Source: Rufibacter sediminis (GTDB lineage: Bacteria > Bacteroidota > Bacteroidia > Cytophagales > Hymenobacteraceae). Taken from it: 61,177 nt of DNA. A model generated the notes under the pieces. The model was not told the DNA's origin. It was given only the letters and a program-made list of their open reading frames with translations, and did not search any database. This document shows positions 24,157-33,141 of the stretch, piece after piece. The stretch lies in NCBI RefSeq assembly GCF_014269285.1, contig NZ_JACOAF010000061.1, forward strand, positions 1-61,177, read 5' to 3'. The stretch's first letter is position 1. Every line of letters begins with the position of its first letter. Both the position numbers and the translations under genes were made by a program.

Positions 24157-27100
24157 TTACTTCTCTACGGCGACTCTTCTTATTGTAAGGGTGTCGCCTA
24201 CCTGAATGTACACCAGGTAAAGTCCGTGGTTAAGGTTGGTTACGTCTAAGGTGGCTTTCAAGTCCTGGTTGACAATAGTAGCCTTCTTGGTGATCACTTT
24301 CTGACCTGCAATGGAGTAGACTGTGATCTCTGCCGCCTTCTCGCCATTCTTAAAGCCTTTGGCCTCAATAGAAAGATTTTTGGTGGCAGGGTTTGGCCAT
24401 AACGTCAGCTTATGCTCTGGAGAAAGCTCTTGAATACCATTGGGATCTTTCACTGTCAGCGCAATACTATTCAGATTATTATTCTCTGCTATTTCATCGA
24501 TAGCACCAATGGCATCTACCCTCACTAGCAAGAAGTAATTAGCAAAGGCTGTGTTGGCTGGAATGGTCAATGACGTTGTTTGATCATTAGATGCGCCCGC
24601 AGCTAATGAAGCTAGATTGCTTTCACCTAATACTATATCTGTACTCTCGAAAGTAGTATTAGAGGATAGATAGTAGGTAACCTTGCCTGCAGCTGCGGTG
24701 GCATTGCCAACATTGACAATGTTAGAGGTAACGGTCACAGTACCCCCTGGAACTACACTAGATTTATTTGAGGTTGGAGCTTGAACTACTAAATCAGGTT
24801 TTTGAACGCTCGTGTTAGTTTCATAGACTGTCAAAGCAAGAGCTTCAAGGTTATTTGTCTCATCATTTTCAGTCACTTCATTACCCGGGTCAACTATGAA
24901 TAATATGAAATAGTTACCAGCTGCAGTATTAGCTGGAATGGTGAGTGTCGCATTCTTGATAGCCGTTACACCTGATGCAAGTGTCCCTCCGGTGGAAGTT
25001 CCCAGCAGTACATCGCTGGTTTCATAGGTGTTATTAGTTGATAGGTAGTACCCAACATTGCTAGACGAGGCCGCTAAGGTTCTGCTATTCATGATGGAGG
25101 TACTTACATTGATACTAGTTCCCTTAACCGCTACTGGTGATGAGATCATGGTGCTTTGTATGACCAGATCTACGCTTGCAGGGTATACAGAGAGACCTAT
25201 ATAGTCCACAACGTTATTAGCTTCATTGGTCTCTATCACTGCATTGGCAGGATCTGCTACGCCGAGCAAAAAGTAATTCCCATTTGGGGTGCCCGCCGGA
25301 ACGGTAAAGGTGCCAGATCTAGTAGCGTTTGTTCCCGAAGCTAATTCTCCACCTGTAATGGTGCCTAAGGCAATATCATTTGTGTCAAATGTATCATTAG
25401 TGGACAAATAGAACCCTATGTTACTGCTAGATGCGGTGGAGTTACCACTGTTGTATATTCTTGCAGAAAAAGTGATGGGATGTCCAACGCTTAAGATCCC
25501 AGTAGAAGCTGTTACGTTGTGGATGGTGAAGTCAACCGTTGGGTTGATAACCGTTATTACTGAATATTTAGTGTTATTGGTTTCATTACTCTCTGTCACG
25601 GCGTCTTTATGATCAGCTTTAACTATCAAGTAGTAAGAGCCGGTTGCGGTGGTGGTAGGAACTGTTACGGCCTTGGTGAGGGTAGTGGTGGCATTCTGGT
25701 TAAGACTAGAGCCGGTTGCCTCCGCCATCAGGACATCTGCGGCATCCCAAGTAGCATCAGTAGACAGGTAAAACCCAACCGAAGAAGCTGAACTGGTGGC
25801 GTTCCCTTGGTTTTTGATGATCGAGGCAACAGTGTATGCTGTTCCTTTGATGAACGAAGTGGATGGAGTAATGTAAAATGTCTCCACTACCAAGTCTGGG
25901 CTAGGCGGGGCAGTTACAGTTAAAGCGACAGACATGACATTATTGGTTTCATTGCTTTCGGTTACTGCTTTGGCAGGGTCAGCCACAAATAGGATGTAGT
26001 AGTTGCCAACTGCGGTGGCAGCTGGAATAGTAAGATCAGCGCTTTTTGCTGCAGAAGCATTAGCGGCCAATGCTCCCCCGGTTGAGGTGCCTAACGCCAC
26101 ATCAGAAGATTCAAAAGTGGTATTAGTAGAGAGGTAATAGCCAACTACACTGGCGCTGGATGCTACTGTGCCCGTGTTACGGATGGTAGAGGTTGCCTTG
26201 ACAGAACCACCAACCGTAACAGAAGCTACTGATAAGGACGGAGTTTGCATCTCTAGGTCTATAGTTTGGGGCAGTACTGTAAGTGCTACGCTAGAAACGT
26301 TATTCGTTTCTAGGCCTTCGGTTACTGCGTTGGCTGGATCGGCCACAAAAAGCACATAGTAGTTTCCGGCAGCGGTACCAGTTGGAATGGTGAGCGTGAC
26401 AGACTTAGCAGCAGATGTGCTTCCGGCCAAGGCACCGCCAGTGGTAGTGGTTAATGCTACATCAGACGCCTCAAATGTGTTATTCGCAGAAAGGTAATAG
26501 CCTATGTTGCTGCTGGCCGCAGAAACAGAACCTTGGTTGCGAAGTGTAGACGTGGCGGTTACAGTGGCTCCTGCTAACAAGGAGGTTGGCGAAAGAGCAG
26601 GATTTTGTACAACCAAGTCAATGCTGTTGTTCGTCACTGTAAGGGCAAGTGACATCACCCCGTTGGTTTCATCTGACTCTGCAATGTGGTTTTCTGGATC
26701 TGGTACATACAGAATGTAATAACTGCCGGCAACAGTATTGTTGGGGATAGTTAAAGTTGCGGTTATTTCCTCAGATGCCTTGGCAGCCAAAGTGCCTGAT
26801 GTTTGCTTGGAGGTAAGTAAAACATCATTATCGTCAAGAGAAGTATTCGTAGAAAGATAAAAACCAACGGCACTCTTAGGAGCGGTAGCATTGCCACTGT
26901 TGGTAAGCGTAGCAGTAGCAGATACCGTTCCGCCCAGTACTACAGAAGTAGCTGCCAGGGTTCTGGTCGAAACGGCAAGTTCCAAAGTGTTGGAGGAAGT
27001 AACGGTAACGGCCGCCGCCTTCACGTTATTGGTCTCGTCCGTTTCTGAGATATCGTTCGTTGGGTCTGCGACAAACAGGAGGTTGTAATTCCCCGCCGTA

Positions 27101-29619
27101 ACTGTGGAAGGCAGACTGATGGTACCCGACCGCTGCGCCGAGTTGCCACTGGTTAAAGTACTCCCAATGGTGTTGCCCAGGTAAAGGTCAGTGGATTCAA
27201 AAGTACTGTTGGCAGAAAGGTAATACCCCACTGAACTGCTGTAGGAGGAAGTCGCGCCCGTATTCGCGATAAAGCTGGTGGTGGTGAAGGAAGTTCCCGG
27301 GGTCAGGCTGCTGGTGGAGGTGAATGCAGACAAAAGCATCAGGTCTACGGAAGGTGTTACGCAAGCAATGTCTGCTTCAAAACCAGTATATCCATAGTAA
27401 CTGTAACCACTGCTATAGAAACGAAGCGTTAAGGCGCCGGATGTACTGGAGGCAGTGACTATGCCCGGAGAGGTGTACGTGTACTTGCCAATCAGCGGGG
27501 CAGAGGTGGTGGTGCCATCGTAGATCTCCAGGTAATCATAATAGGAGTACAACGAGAAGGAGGTAAATGACAATTGGAGTTTAGTGCCCGGTGTGCCAGG
27601 ATTTAAGGTAATGGTACCGTTGGCGGCAGTGGTGTAAGCACCAGTTCCTCCGGTGTCATACACCTTTCCCGTACAGGTGGTAAAGCTGGAGTTGCCGCTG
27701 GAAGGGGTGATAAAAGTAGTTCCTTGCGCAGTCACACTCAGGTACGTGCTACCGGTGTTGTTATTCTCATTGCTCTCTTTCAAAGAATTCAGGTAATCAA
27801 CCGCCTGGATGAGGTAGTAATTACCGGGAGTTGTGTTTGCCGGGATAGTAATGGACGCACTTCTATAGTCATAATATCCGGCAGAAATCGCGCCGCCATT
27901 TGCAAAACCTACCAGAACATCTGTCGCATCCAGGGTGCTGTTGGTGGACAGATAGTAGCCTATGTTGCTGGAGGCAGCCATGGTGTTTCCCAGGTTGTAA
28001 ATAGTGGCCGTAGCGGTGACAGGATTCCCCGCGGATACAGAGGTAGCCGTTAGATTAGCCGACTGTACCTCCAGGTCTATGGAAGGAGTGACCACAGAAA
28101 TAGCTACGTTGGCAATGTTGTTGTTCTCGTTGCTTTCGGTGATGGTGCCCAGGTAATCGGCTACAAACAGAACATAATAGGTTCCTGCTGCGGTGTTGGA
28201 GGGTATGGTCACGGAAGGATAATGGGTAACGTAATTATCCCCGGTCAGGGCGTTTCCGGTTGAGGAGCCAATAAACACATCACTAGACTCCAGGGTGGTG
28301 TTGGTAGATAGGTAGATGCCTACATTGCTGGAAGTGGCGGTGGTGTTCCCCAGGTTGTAGAGGTAAAATGAGCCAGAAACAGAGTTCCCAGCCGTGACAG
28401 AAGTGGGGCTGAGGTAAGGAGACTGAACGTTTAAATCTATGTATGGTGCTACCACAGAAATGGCAACGCTGCTCACGTTGTTTGTTTCGTTTGTTTCAGA
28501 GACAGTTTTCAGATAATCGGCTACAAACAAAAGGTAGTAAGAACCAGCTGCTGTACCCGCAGGGATAGTGACGGAAGAGTACCGGTAGTTGCTGTTACTT
28601 CCAGTCAAGCTTTGACCGGAAGAAGACCCAATGAACGTGTCTGCTGCATCCAAGGTATTGTTGGTAGACAGGTAGAAACCAACATTACTGGACGCGGCAA
28701 CGGTGTTCCCCTGGTTGTACACGTAAAACTCATAAGAAATGCTTCCGCCCGGTGATACTGTGCTTTTATTTAAGTAAACAGAGTTTATCACCAAATCTAC
28801 GCTGGGGGCAGTCACGGTGATCTGACGGGAAGCAGTATTGTTGGTCTCATTGCTTTCCGTTACACTGTTGAGGTAATCTGCCGCAAAGATCAGGTAATAC
28901 GTTCCCGGAGCAGTGTTAGCGGGTAAGGTAAGAGAAGTATAAAATGAAGTGTAATCCCCTGCATATATAGCACTGCCAGAAGAAGACCCAATGAAAGTGT
29001 CTGCGGCATCCAATGTGCTGTTGGTAGATAGGTAATAACCTACATTGCTGGAAGAAGCGGCAATGTTACCTTGGTTTGAGATATACCCTTCTACCGTGAG
29101 ACTCCCTCCGGCCGGTAAGGATGTGTAATAAAGATATGCCGAAGTGATGGTAAAGTCAACACTGGACGGTACTACTGCAATAGAAACGCTGCTTACGTTG
29201 TTGTTTTCGTTTGATTCCGTAACTGTTTTCAGGTAATCGGCTACAAACAGCAGGTAGTAGGTACCTGTAGTGGTGCCGCCAGGGACAGTAAGGGTAACGC
29301 TTCTGGAGGATGAACCTTTACTGGCCAGGCTGCCTCCCGAAGAAGAACCAATGAAGGTGTCAGCATCATCCAGCGTGTTGTTCGTGGACAGGTAAAAGCC
29401 AATGTTACTAGAGGCCCCGGCAGTATTGCCCAGGTTGTAAATGGAGCCGGTGGCATAAACAGAGCCCCCAGCAGCCACCGAGGTGGGTGATGCCGCGGCC
29501 CCTTGAATCGCATAATCGGCTTGGGAGTAGGCCACCTGGATTCCACTGAAGAAAAGCAGAAATGCAAAAAGGGGCCTCCATCTGAATCCAGATGAAACAG
29601 AGAGTAGATTTTTTAACAT
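24157..29619 (-). CDS. Giant T9SS surface protein with 13 CARDB repeats and a CUB-like domain
   Basis: 1820 residues, intact. Signal peptide 1-32 (cut after AYS). Five CARDB-type beta-sandwich repeats of about 120 residues (35-630), then a CUB-like domain (about 632-750: TCTGKVYDTGG, YYDYLEIYDG, TLRFYSS, two Cys), then eight more CARDB repeats to about 1730, and a type A T9SS sorting domain (about 1735-1820: LTLWPNPATKNLSIEA ... GLYLVYIQVG). Repeat hallmark: YYLSTN, a D-x-D-x-x-IG turn, TIPA-x-T-A-x-GxYYLLFVAD and a TESNETNN end, the last resembling calcium-binding loops. Exported through T9SS and probably anchored on the surface; adhesion or substrate binding is inference. Lower GC than neighbours. 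Flanked by a terminator and a long empty upstream region. Confidence 0.93.
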   Translation of the reverse strand: MLKNLLSVSSGFRWRPLFAFLLFFSGIQVAYSQADYAIQGAAASPTSVAAGGSVYATGSIYNLGNTAGASSNIGFYLSTNNTLDDADTFIGSSSGGSLASKGSSSRSVTLTVPGGTTTGTYYLLFVADYLKTVTESNENNNVSSVSIAVVPSSVDFTITSAYLYYTSLPAGGSLTVEGYISNQGNIAASSSNVGYYLSTNSTLDAADTFIGSSSGSAIYAGDYTSFYTSLTLPANTAPGTYYLIFAADYLNSVTESNETNNTASRQITVTAPSVDLVINSVYLNKSTVSPGGSISYEFYVYNQGNTVAASSNVGFYLSTNNTLDAADTFIGSSSGQSLTGSNSNYRYSSVTIPAGTAAGSYYLLFVADYLKTVSETNETNNVSSVAISVVAPYIDLNVQSPYLSPTSVTAGNSVSGSFYLYNLGNTTATSSNVGIYLSTNTTLESSDVFIGSSTGNALTGDNYVTHYPSVTIPSNTAAGTYYVLFVADYLGTITESNENNNIANVAISVVTPSIDLEVQSANLTATSVSAGNPVTATATIYNLGNTMAASSNIGYYLSTNSTLDATDVLVGFANGGAISAGYYDYRSASITIPANTTPGNYYLIQAVDYLNSLKESNENNNTGSTYLSVTAQGTTFITPSSGNSSFTTCTGKVYDTGGTGAYTTAANGTITLNPGTPGTKLQLSFTSFSLYSYYDYLEIYDGTTTSAPLIGKYTYTSPGIVTASSTSGALTLRFYSSGYSYYGYTGFEADIACVTPSVDLMLLSAFTSTSSLTPGTSFTTTSFIANTGATSSYSSSVGYYLSANSTFESTDLYLGNTIGSTLTSGNSAQRSGTISLPSTVTAGNYNLLFVADPTNDISETDETNNVKAAAVTVTSSNTLELAVSTRTLAATSVVLGGTVSATATLTNSGNATAPKSAVGFYLSTNTSLDDNDVLLTSKQTSGTLAAKASEEITATLTIPNNTVAGSYYILYVPDPENHIAESDETNGVMSLALTVTNNSIDLVVQNPALSPTSLLAGATVTATSTLRNQGSVSAASSNIGYYLSANNTFEASDVALTTTTGGALAGSTSAAKSVTLTIPTGTAAGNYYVLFVADPANAVTEGLETNNVSSVALTVLPQTIDLEMQTPSLSVASVTVGGSVKATSTIRNTGTVASSASVVGYYLSTNTTFESSDVALGTSTGGALAANASAAKSADLTIPAATAVGNYYILFVADPAKAVTESNETNNVMSVALTVTAPPSPDLVVETFYITPSTSFIKGTAYTVASIIKNQGNATSSASSVGFYLSTDATWDAADVLMAEATGSSLNQNATTTLTKAVTVPTTTATGSYYLIVKADHKDAVTESNETNNTKYSVITVINPTVDFTIHNVTASTGILSVGHPITFSARIYNSGNSTASSSNIGFYLSTNDTFDTNDIALGTITGGELASGTNATRSGTFTVPAGTPNGNYFLLGVADPANAVIETNEANNVVDYIGLSVYPASVDLVIQSTMISSPVAVKGTSINVSTSIMNSRTLAASSSNVGYYLSTNNTYETSDVLLGTSTGGTLASGVTAIKNATLTIPANTAAGNYFILFIVDPGNEVTENDETNNLEALALTVYETNTSVQKPDLVVQAPTSNKSSVVPGGTVTVTSNIVNVGNATAAAGKVTYYLSSNTTFESTDIVLGESNLASLAAGASNDQTTSLTIPANTAFANYFLLVRVDAIGAIDEIAENNNLNSIALTVKDPNGIQELSPEHKLTLWPNPATKNLSIEAKGFKNGEKAAEITVYSIAGQKVITKKATIVNQDLKATLDVTNLNHGLYLVYIQVGDTLTIRRVAVEK

Positions 29620-30239
29620 AAAGGGTTGAAGGAGGGTAGAGTTTTCTTATATTTTGTATAGAAGTATGATATAATCCTATAAAGATGGTATAAGATTTCT
29701 GATATAAAAAGAATATGGATAATTTAAATTTAATTATATACTTCATCTATGATCTGTCTGCCAGAGCAGATGGCACAGGAAGGATAAAAGTATAAGCTAG
29801 AGTTGTTTGAAAATATTGGGTAATAATCTGAAAAATAAGTGGTTGATTTCTACTGTAGCCTTTACTAACCTCCAAAGAGCTACCTGAACAAGAGGCAATA
29901 GTAATTCAGATATGAAAGAGTAGCAGGAGGGCTCGCAGTTTTACCGGATTAGTTCTCTACCCTCTTTCTTTCAGGGTAGGACATTGGATGATATTCAGTA
30001 TTTTAAATAGAATTCTAAACTGAGTCTACATTGGTTTATTAAGAAGTGGCAATCGAGTTGAAGAACTTGAAAAACTTCTATCTAAGAAACTGTTTTTGTA
30101 GACGGACAGAGCAATCTTTACAAAACAGGTAGAGCAGCTACAGCTCCCAAAAACCAAGAAGTTGCCACTCATCAGTTTCAACCTGTTTAACTAAAAGCTG
30201 CCTGAAAACAGAGCAACTGAAAGAAGTAATTCAAGTCAA
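29620..30239. other. AT-rich region without a recognised gene
   Basis: About 620 nt upstream of the giant CARDB gene, clearly more AT-rich than the rest. No convincing ORF, tRNA or perfect hairpin was seen. It presumably holds the CARDB promoter, but I could not identify a clear TAnnTTTG box on the minus strand. Confidence 0.5.
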
Positions 30240-30446
30240 TCACACTAGGGTGCCGGCAAAGATGAGACTGGCACCTAATGTAATTTTGAACGTTAGTTCC
30301 TCTTCTTGAGCTAGTATTGATTGAATAAAGTTGATACTGGCTTTGTCAATGGGGCCACTTGCAAGACCTCCTTTTATGTCTACTTTGGCGAAAAGGGCCG
30401 TTAAAGCCGCGGAGACGGCAGAGAGGAGGGCGTACATCCACCACAT
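30240..30446 (-). pseudogene. EamA/DMT transporter remnant with internal deletion
   Basis: The 68-residue frame begins MWWMYALLSAVSAALTALFAK, the exact style of a small EamA family exporter N-terminus, and ends with GPIDKASINF ... LTFKITLGASLIFAGTLV, the style of its C-terminal span. The roughly 70 residues that normally lie between (spans 2 and 3) are missing, the joint falling near residues 22-28, and the C-terminal part is degraded (FIQSILAQEEELTF where homologues read roughly VVILSALFLGEKLT). A decayed gene is more likely than a working single-span protein. Confidence 0.7.
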
Positions 30447-30555
30447 AATTGCCGGAGTTAGGTTCAGACACCCATACGCGAGGCGGGGAAACCGGGAGCA
30501 GCAAGGGGCTTAAATAAGCGAGACCGCCCAAGTTCTGGAGCGGCCCCGTGTTTGC

Positions 30556-30595
30556 CGTTTTTAAGTCGATTTTGCGAAAATAGCCTTAAAACAGG
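30556..30595. repeat. Dispersed palindrome copy
   Basis: CCGTTTTTAAGTC, central GATTTTGCGAAAATA, then GCCTTAAAACAGG; ends 3 nt from the stop of the M28 gene. Confidence 0.72.
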
Positions 30596-30597
30596 AG

Positions 30598-32274
30598 TTA
30601 CTTTTTCAGATAAGAATCACGTACGGCCTTGAACTCAGAACCGGCTTTCCACTGCGGCCATTCTGCTGAGGTCGCCAGCCGGTTGCCTACCTGGTAGAGC
30701 AACTGCAGGTCGGCCACGGCCCCGTCCATCTTAAAAGCATCGTTCACTTCATCGTTGGGTTTGTGGTAGATGTTGGCGGTGAAGTTGTCCAGCAGCTTTT
30801 TGCCTTCGGCCTTGCCAAGTTTCACGTGGTCAATGCCCATGCCGGTGAACAAAGCGGGCACGCCCATCTTCGCGAAATTGAAGTGGTCAGAGCGATAGTA
30901 GAGGCCAGCCTCGGGGTTGGGGTCGCGGGCAATGTAGCGGCCCGCTTTCTGTGCTTCCTCGGCGAGCATCTCTTCTAGTTCTGACTGCCCCATGCCAATG
31001 AGCACAATATCCTTGGTTTCGCCGTAGGGGTTGAGCATGTCCATGTTGAGGTTAGCCACGGTTTTCTCCTTCGGGAAGACGGGGTTCTCGGCGTACTGTG
31101 CCGAGCCCAACAAGCCCTGTTCCTCAGCCGTCACGGCCAGAAAGACCAGGGTTCTGGCTGGTTTCTGCGCCTGGTTTTGGAAAGCTTTGGCGATGGCCAG
31201 CAAACCCGCCGTGCCACTGGCATCATCGGCGGCACCGTTGTAGATGCTGTCGTTCTGCTCGTTTTTCTTCCCGATGCCCAAGTGGTCCCAGTGCGCGGAG
31301 TACACGATGGCCTCGTCGGGGCGTTTGTCTCCGGTGATCTTCGCGATGAAGTTGTACGATTTGTCATACCGCACCTTCGCCTTCAGGGAGGTGCTCACCG
31401 TCAAGCCCAGCGGCGTGCCTTTAAAGCCGGGTTTGGCGGCGCGCTGCACCTCCGCCTGGAACTGCTTGCCGGCGGCAGTGAATAGTTTTTCGGCCACGGG
31501 CGTGGTAATCCAGCCCTCCATGGCGCACCGGTAGGAATCCTTGCCTTGCTGGGTGCCCAGGTAGAATTTAGCGGTGTTCCAGTTGTTCTGCACAATCTTG
31601 AAGGTGTAGCCGGCTGATTCGGTCGCGTGGACAATCAGGCAGCCTTTGGCTCCCTGACGGGCGGCTTCCTCCAGTTTGTAGGTCCAGCGGCCGTAGTAGG
31701 TCATGGTGCGGCCCTTGAAGAACGTAGTGTCTGCCGAGTAAAAACCGGGGTCGCTGACCAGCACCACCACCACTTTGTCTTTCACGTCCAAACCGGCGTA
31801 GTCGTTCCAGTTGTATTCCGGCGCCACAATCCCAAAGCCAGCAAACACCAGTTCACTGTCTTTGATAGTGACGTTTTCCTGGGTGCGGCGGGCCCAGATC
31901 ACGTAATCTTCCAATCCCGTCAGTTCCATGGACTGCTTGCCTTTCACGGTCATGGTAGGAGCGGGCGAGGAGGTGATTTCCACCATGGGCACTTCCTGCA
32001 GAAAGCTGTCGCCGTTGCCGGGCTCCAGCCCCAGCGCTTTGGCTTCCTGCTCCAGGTACGCCAGGGTTTTCTTCTCGCCGTTGGTAAAGGGTTTCCGGCC
32101 TTCCAGGTCATCAGAGGCGATGGCGGTCACATATTGGCTGTAGCTTTCCAGCGTTACGTCTCCAGCCGTATCAGAAATAGAAGTGGCGGCTTCTTTCTTG
32201 CTGCTAGCGGACTGGCACGCTCCTAAAAGCGTTAAACCGAGTGGGAGCGCCCAGAGGTGCATTCGTTTGAGCAT
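30598..32274 (-). CDS. M28 peptidase lipoprotein with PA domain
   Basis: 558 residues with a lipoprotein signal (lipobox LGAC, Cys about 20). A protease-associated (PA) domain (about 120-260: DYAGLDVKDKVVVVLV ... ARQGAKGCLIVHA) is inserted before the zinc peptidase core (about 300-540): YSAHWDHLG, NGAADDASGTAGLL, AVTAEEQGLLGS, LNMDMLN and YYRSDHFNFAKMGVPALF. Long, two-domain M28 form, unlike the short one at 19604-20524. Likely a periplasmic or outer-membrane aminopeptidase. The SIMPL gene lies 20 nt upstream on the same strand, so both may share a transcript. Confidence 0.93.
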   Translation of the reverse strand: MLKRMHLWALPLGLTLLGACQSASSKKEAATSISDTAGDVTLESYSQYVTAIASDDLEGRKPFTNGEKKTLAYLEQEAKALGLEPGNGDSFLQEVPMVEITSSPAPTMTVKGKQSMELTGLEDYVIWARRTQENVTIKDSELVFAGFGIVAPEYNWNDYAGLDVKDKVVVVLVSDPGFYSADTTFFKGRTMTYYGRWTYKLEEAARQGAKGCLIVHATESAGYTFKIVQNNWNTAKFYLGTQQGKDSYRCAMEGWITTPVAEKLFTAAGKQFQAEVQRAAKPGFKGTPLGLTVSTSLKAKVRYDKSYNFIAKITGDKRPDEAIVYSAHWDHLGIGKKNEQNDSIYNGAADDASGTAGLLAIAKAFQNQAQKPARTLVFLAVTAEEQGLLGSAQYAENPVFPKEKTVANLNMDMLNPYGETKDIVLIGMGQSELEEMLAEEAQKAGRYIARDPNPEAGLYYRSDHFNFAKMGVPALFTGMGIDHVKLGKAEGKKLLDNFTANIYHKPNDEVNDAFKMDGAVADLQLLYQVGNRLATSAEWPQWKAGSEFKAVRDSYLKK

Positions 32275-32294
32275 AGGCGATTTGGTTGGGTGGG

Positions 32295-33014
32295 CTATTT
32301 AAGTTGAAACGTAACTTTCACAGTTGCAGAAACGGAGATGTTCTGCGGGATTTCTATCAATGTACCTTCAGCACTTCCTCCTGTTGCGTCGGCCCCTGCT
32401 ACCGCGTATATGGTGTCACTTGTATAGTTTTCAAACATTGGGTCAGTGTCATCTGTATCTGCTATTTTGACAATGCGCTTGATTTTTCTGTCTCCAGCTT
32501 TGGCTAAAACTTCAGCCTTTTCAGTAGCCACTTTTACAGCCTTAGTTAGTACTTCTTTTTTCATTTCTTCTTCTTTTGAGGAAGTAAAAGCACTGCCAAA
32601 TCTTATAACGCCTTCTCTGATCAATCTGTCTCGTATGGCTGGATAGGTTTTGAGGGAGTCAAGGGTGAAGGAAATTTCCTGAGTTCCCTCAAAGTACCAA
32701 ACTATGTCTTCATCTTTTTCTGCATAAGAAGGTCGTTTTCCTACAGATAAAAGGGAGTATGAAATCTTGTCTGAAGGAATGTTCAGGTCTTTTAAAATCC
32801 TGTAGATTTTGGATTCCATCGCCTTGTGTTTTGCATACATTTTATCAAGGCTTAAGGTGTCGGTAGACAATAAATTAATATTGAAACTCACCTGGTCTGC
32901 GGGGGCTTCAACGGTGGCTTGGCCCATTACCACAATTCTGTTTTCAGAAGCAAGTACTTGAGCCGAAGCAATACCGGAGACCAAAATCAATAAGGCGAGT
33001 AGAAGTTTTTTCAT
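32295..33014 (-). CDS. SIMPL domain (DUF541) protein, secreted
   Basis: 239 residues with a signal peptide (1-18, cut after ASA) followed by a full SIMPL/DUF541 domain: RIVVMGQATVEAPADQVSFNINLL at its start, the central GTQEISFTLDS, and ALTKAV-like VLTKAVKVATEKAEVLAKAGD. Family members are periplasmic or outer-membrane proteins linked with oxidative stress or signalling, mechanism unknown. GC content is visibly lower than in the neighbouring peptidase genes. A Bacteroidota -7 box (33041-33048) lies about 27 nt upstream. Confidence 0.9.
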   Translation of the reverse strand: MKKLLLALLILVSGIASAQVLASENRIVVMGQATVEAPADQVSFNINLLSTDTLSLDKMYAKHKAMESKIYRILKDLNIPSDKISYSLLSVGKRPSYAEKDEDIVWYFEGTQEISFTLDSLKTYPAIRDRLIREGVIRFGSAFTSSKEEEMKKEVLTKAVKVATEKAEVLAKAGDRKIKRIVKIADTDDTDPMFENYTSDTIYAVAGADATGGSAEGTLIEIPQNISVSATVKVTFQLK

Positions 33015-33040
33015 GTGGAGGAAAGAGTGGAAGTGTTTTC

Positions 33041-33048
33041 CAAAGATA
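33041..33048 (-). promoter_or_regulatory. Candidate -7 promoter box for the SIMPL gene
   Basis: CAAAGATA on the plus strand reads TATCTTTG on the minus strand, a perfect Bacteroidota TAnnTTTG. No clear -33 TTG at about 20 nt. Confidence 0.45.
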
Positions 33049-33061
33049 GAAATTGCCCTGT

Positions 33062-33102
33062 AAACAGAAAGGCGCTTCTGCCATTGAAACGCCTTTCTGT
33101 TT
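33062..33102 (-). terminator. Terminator of the S9 peptidase gene
   Basis: AAACAGAAAGGCG pairs with CGCCTTTCTGTTT around a loop of about 15 nt; it directly adjoins a dispersed palindrome. Confidence 0.7.
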
Positions 33103-33136
33103 TTAGCTTATTTCCCGGAAAACGGGCGTAAAACGC
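33098..33136. repeat. Dispersed palindrome copy
   Basis: CTGTTTTTAGC, central ATTTCCCGGAAAAC, then GGGCGTAAAACGC; 6 nt from the stop of the S9 gene. Confidence 0.7.
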
Positions 33137-33141
33137 ACCGC

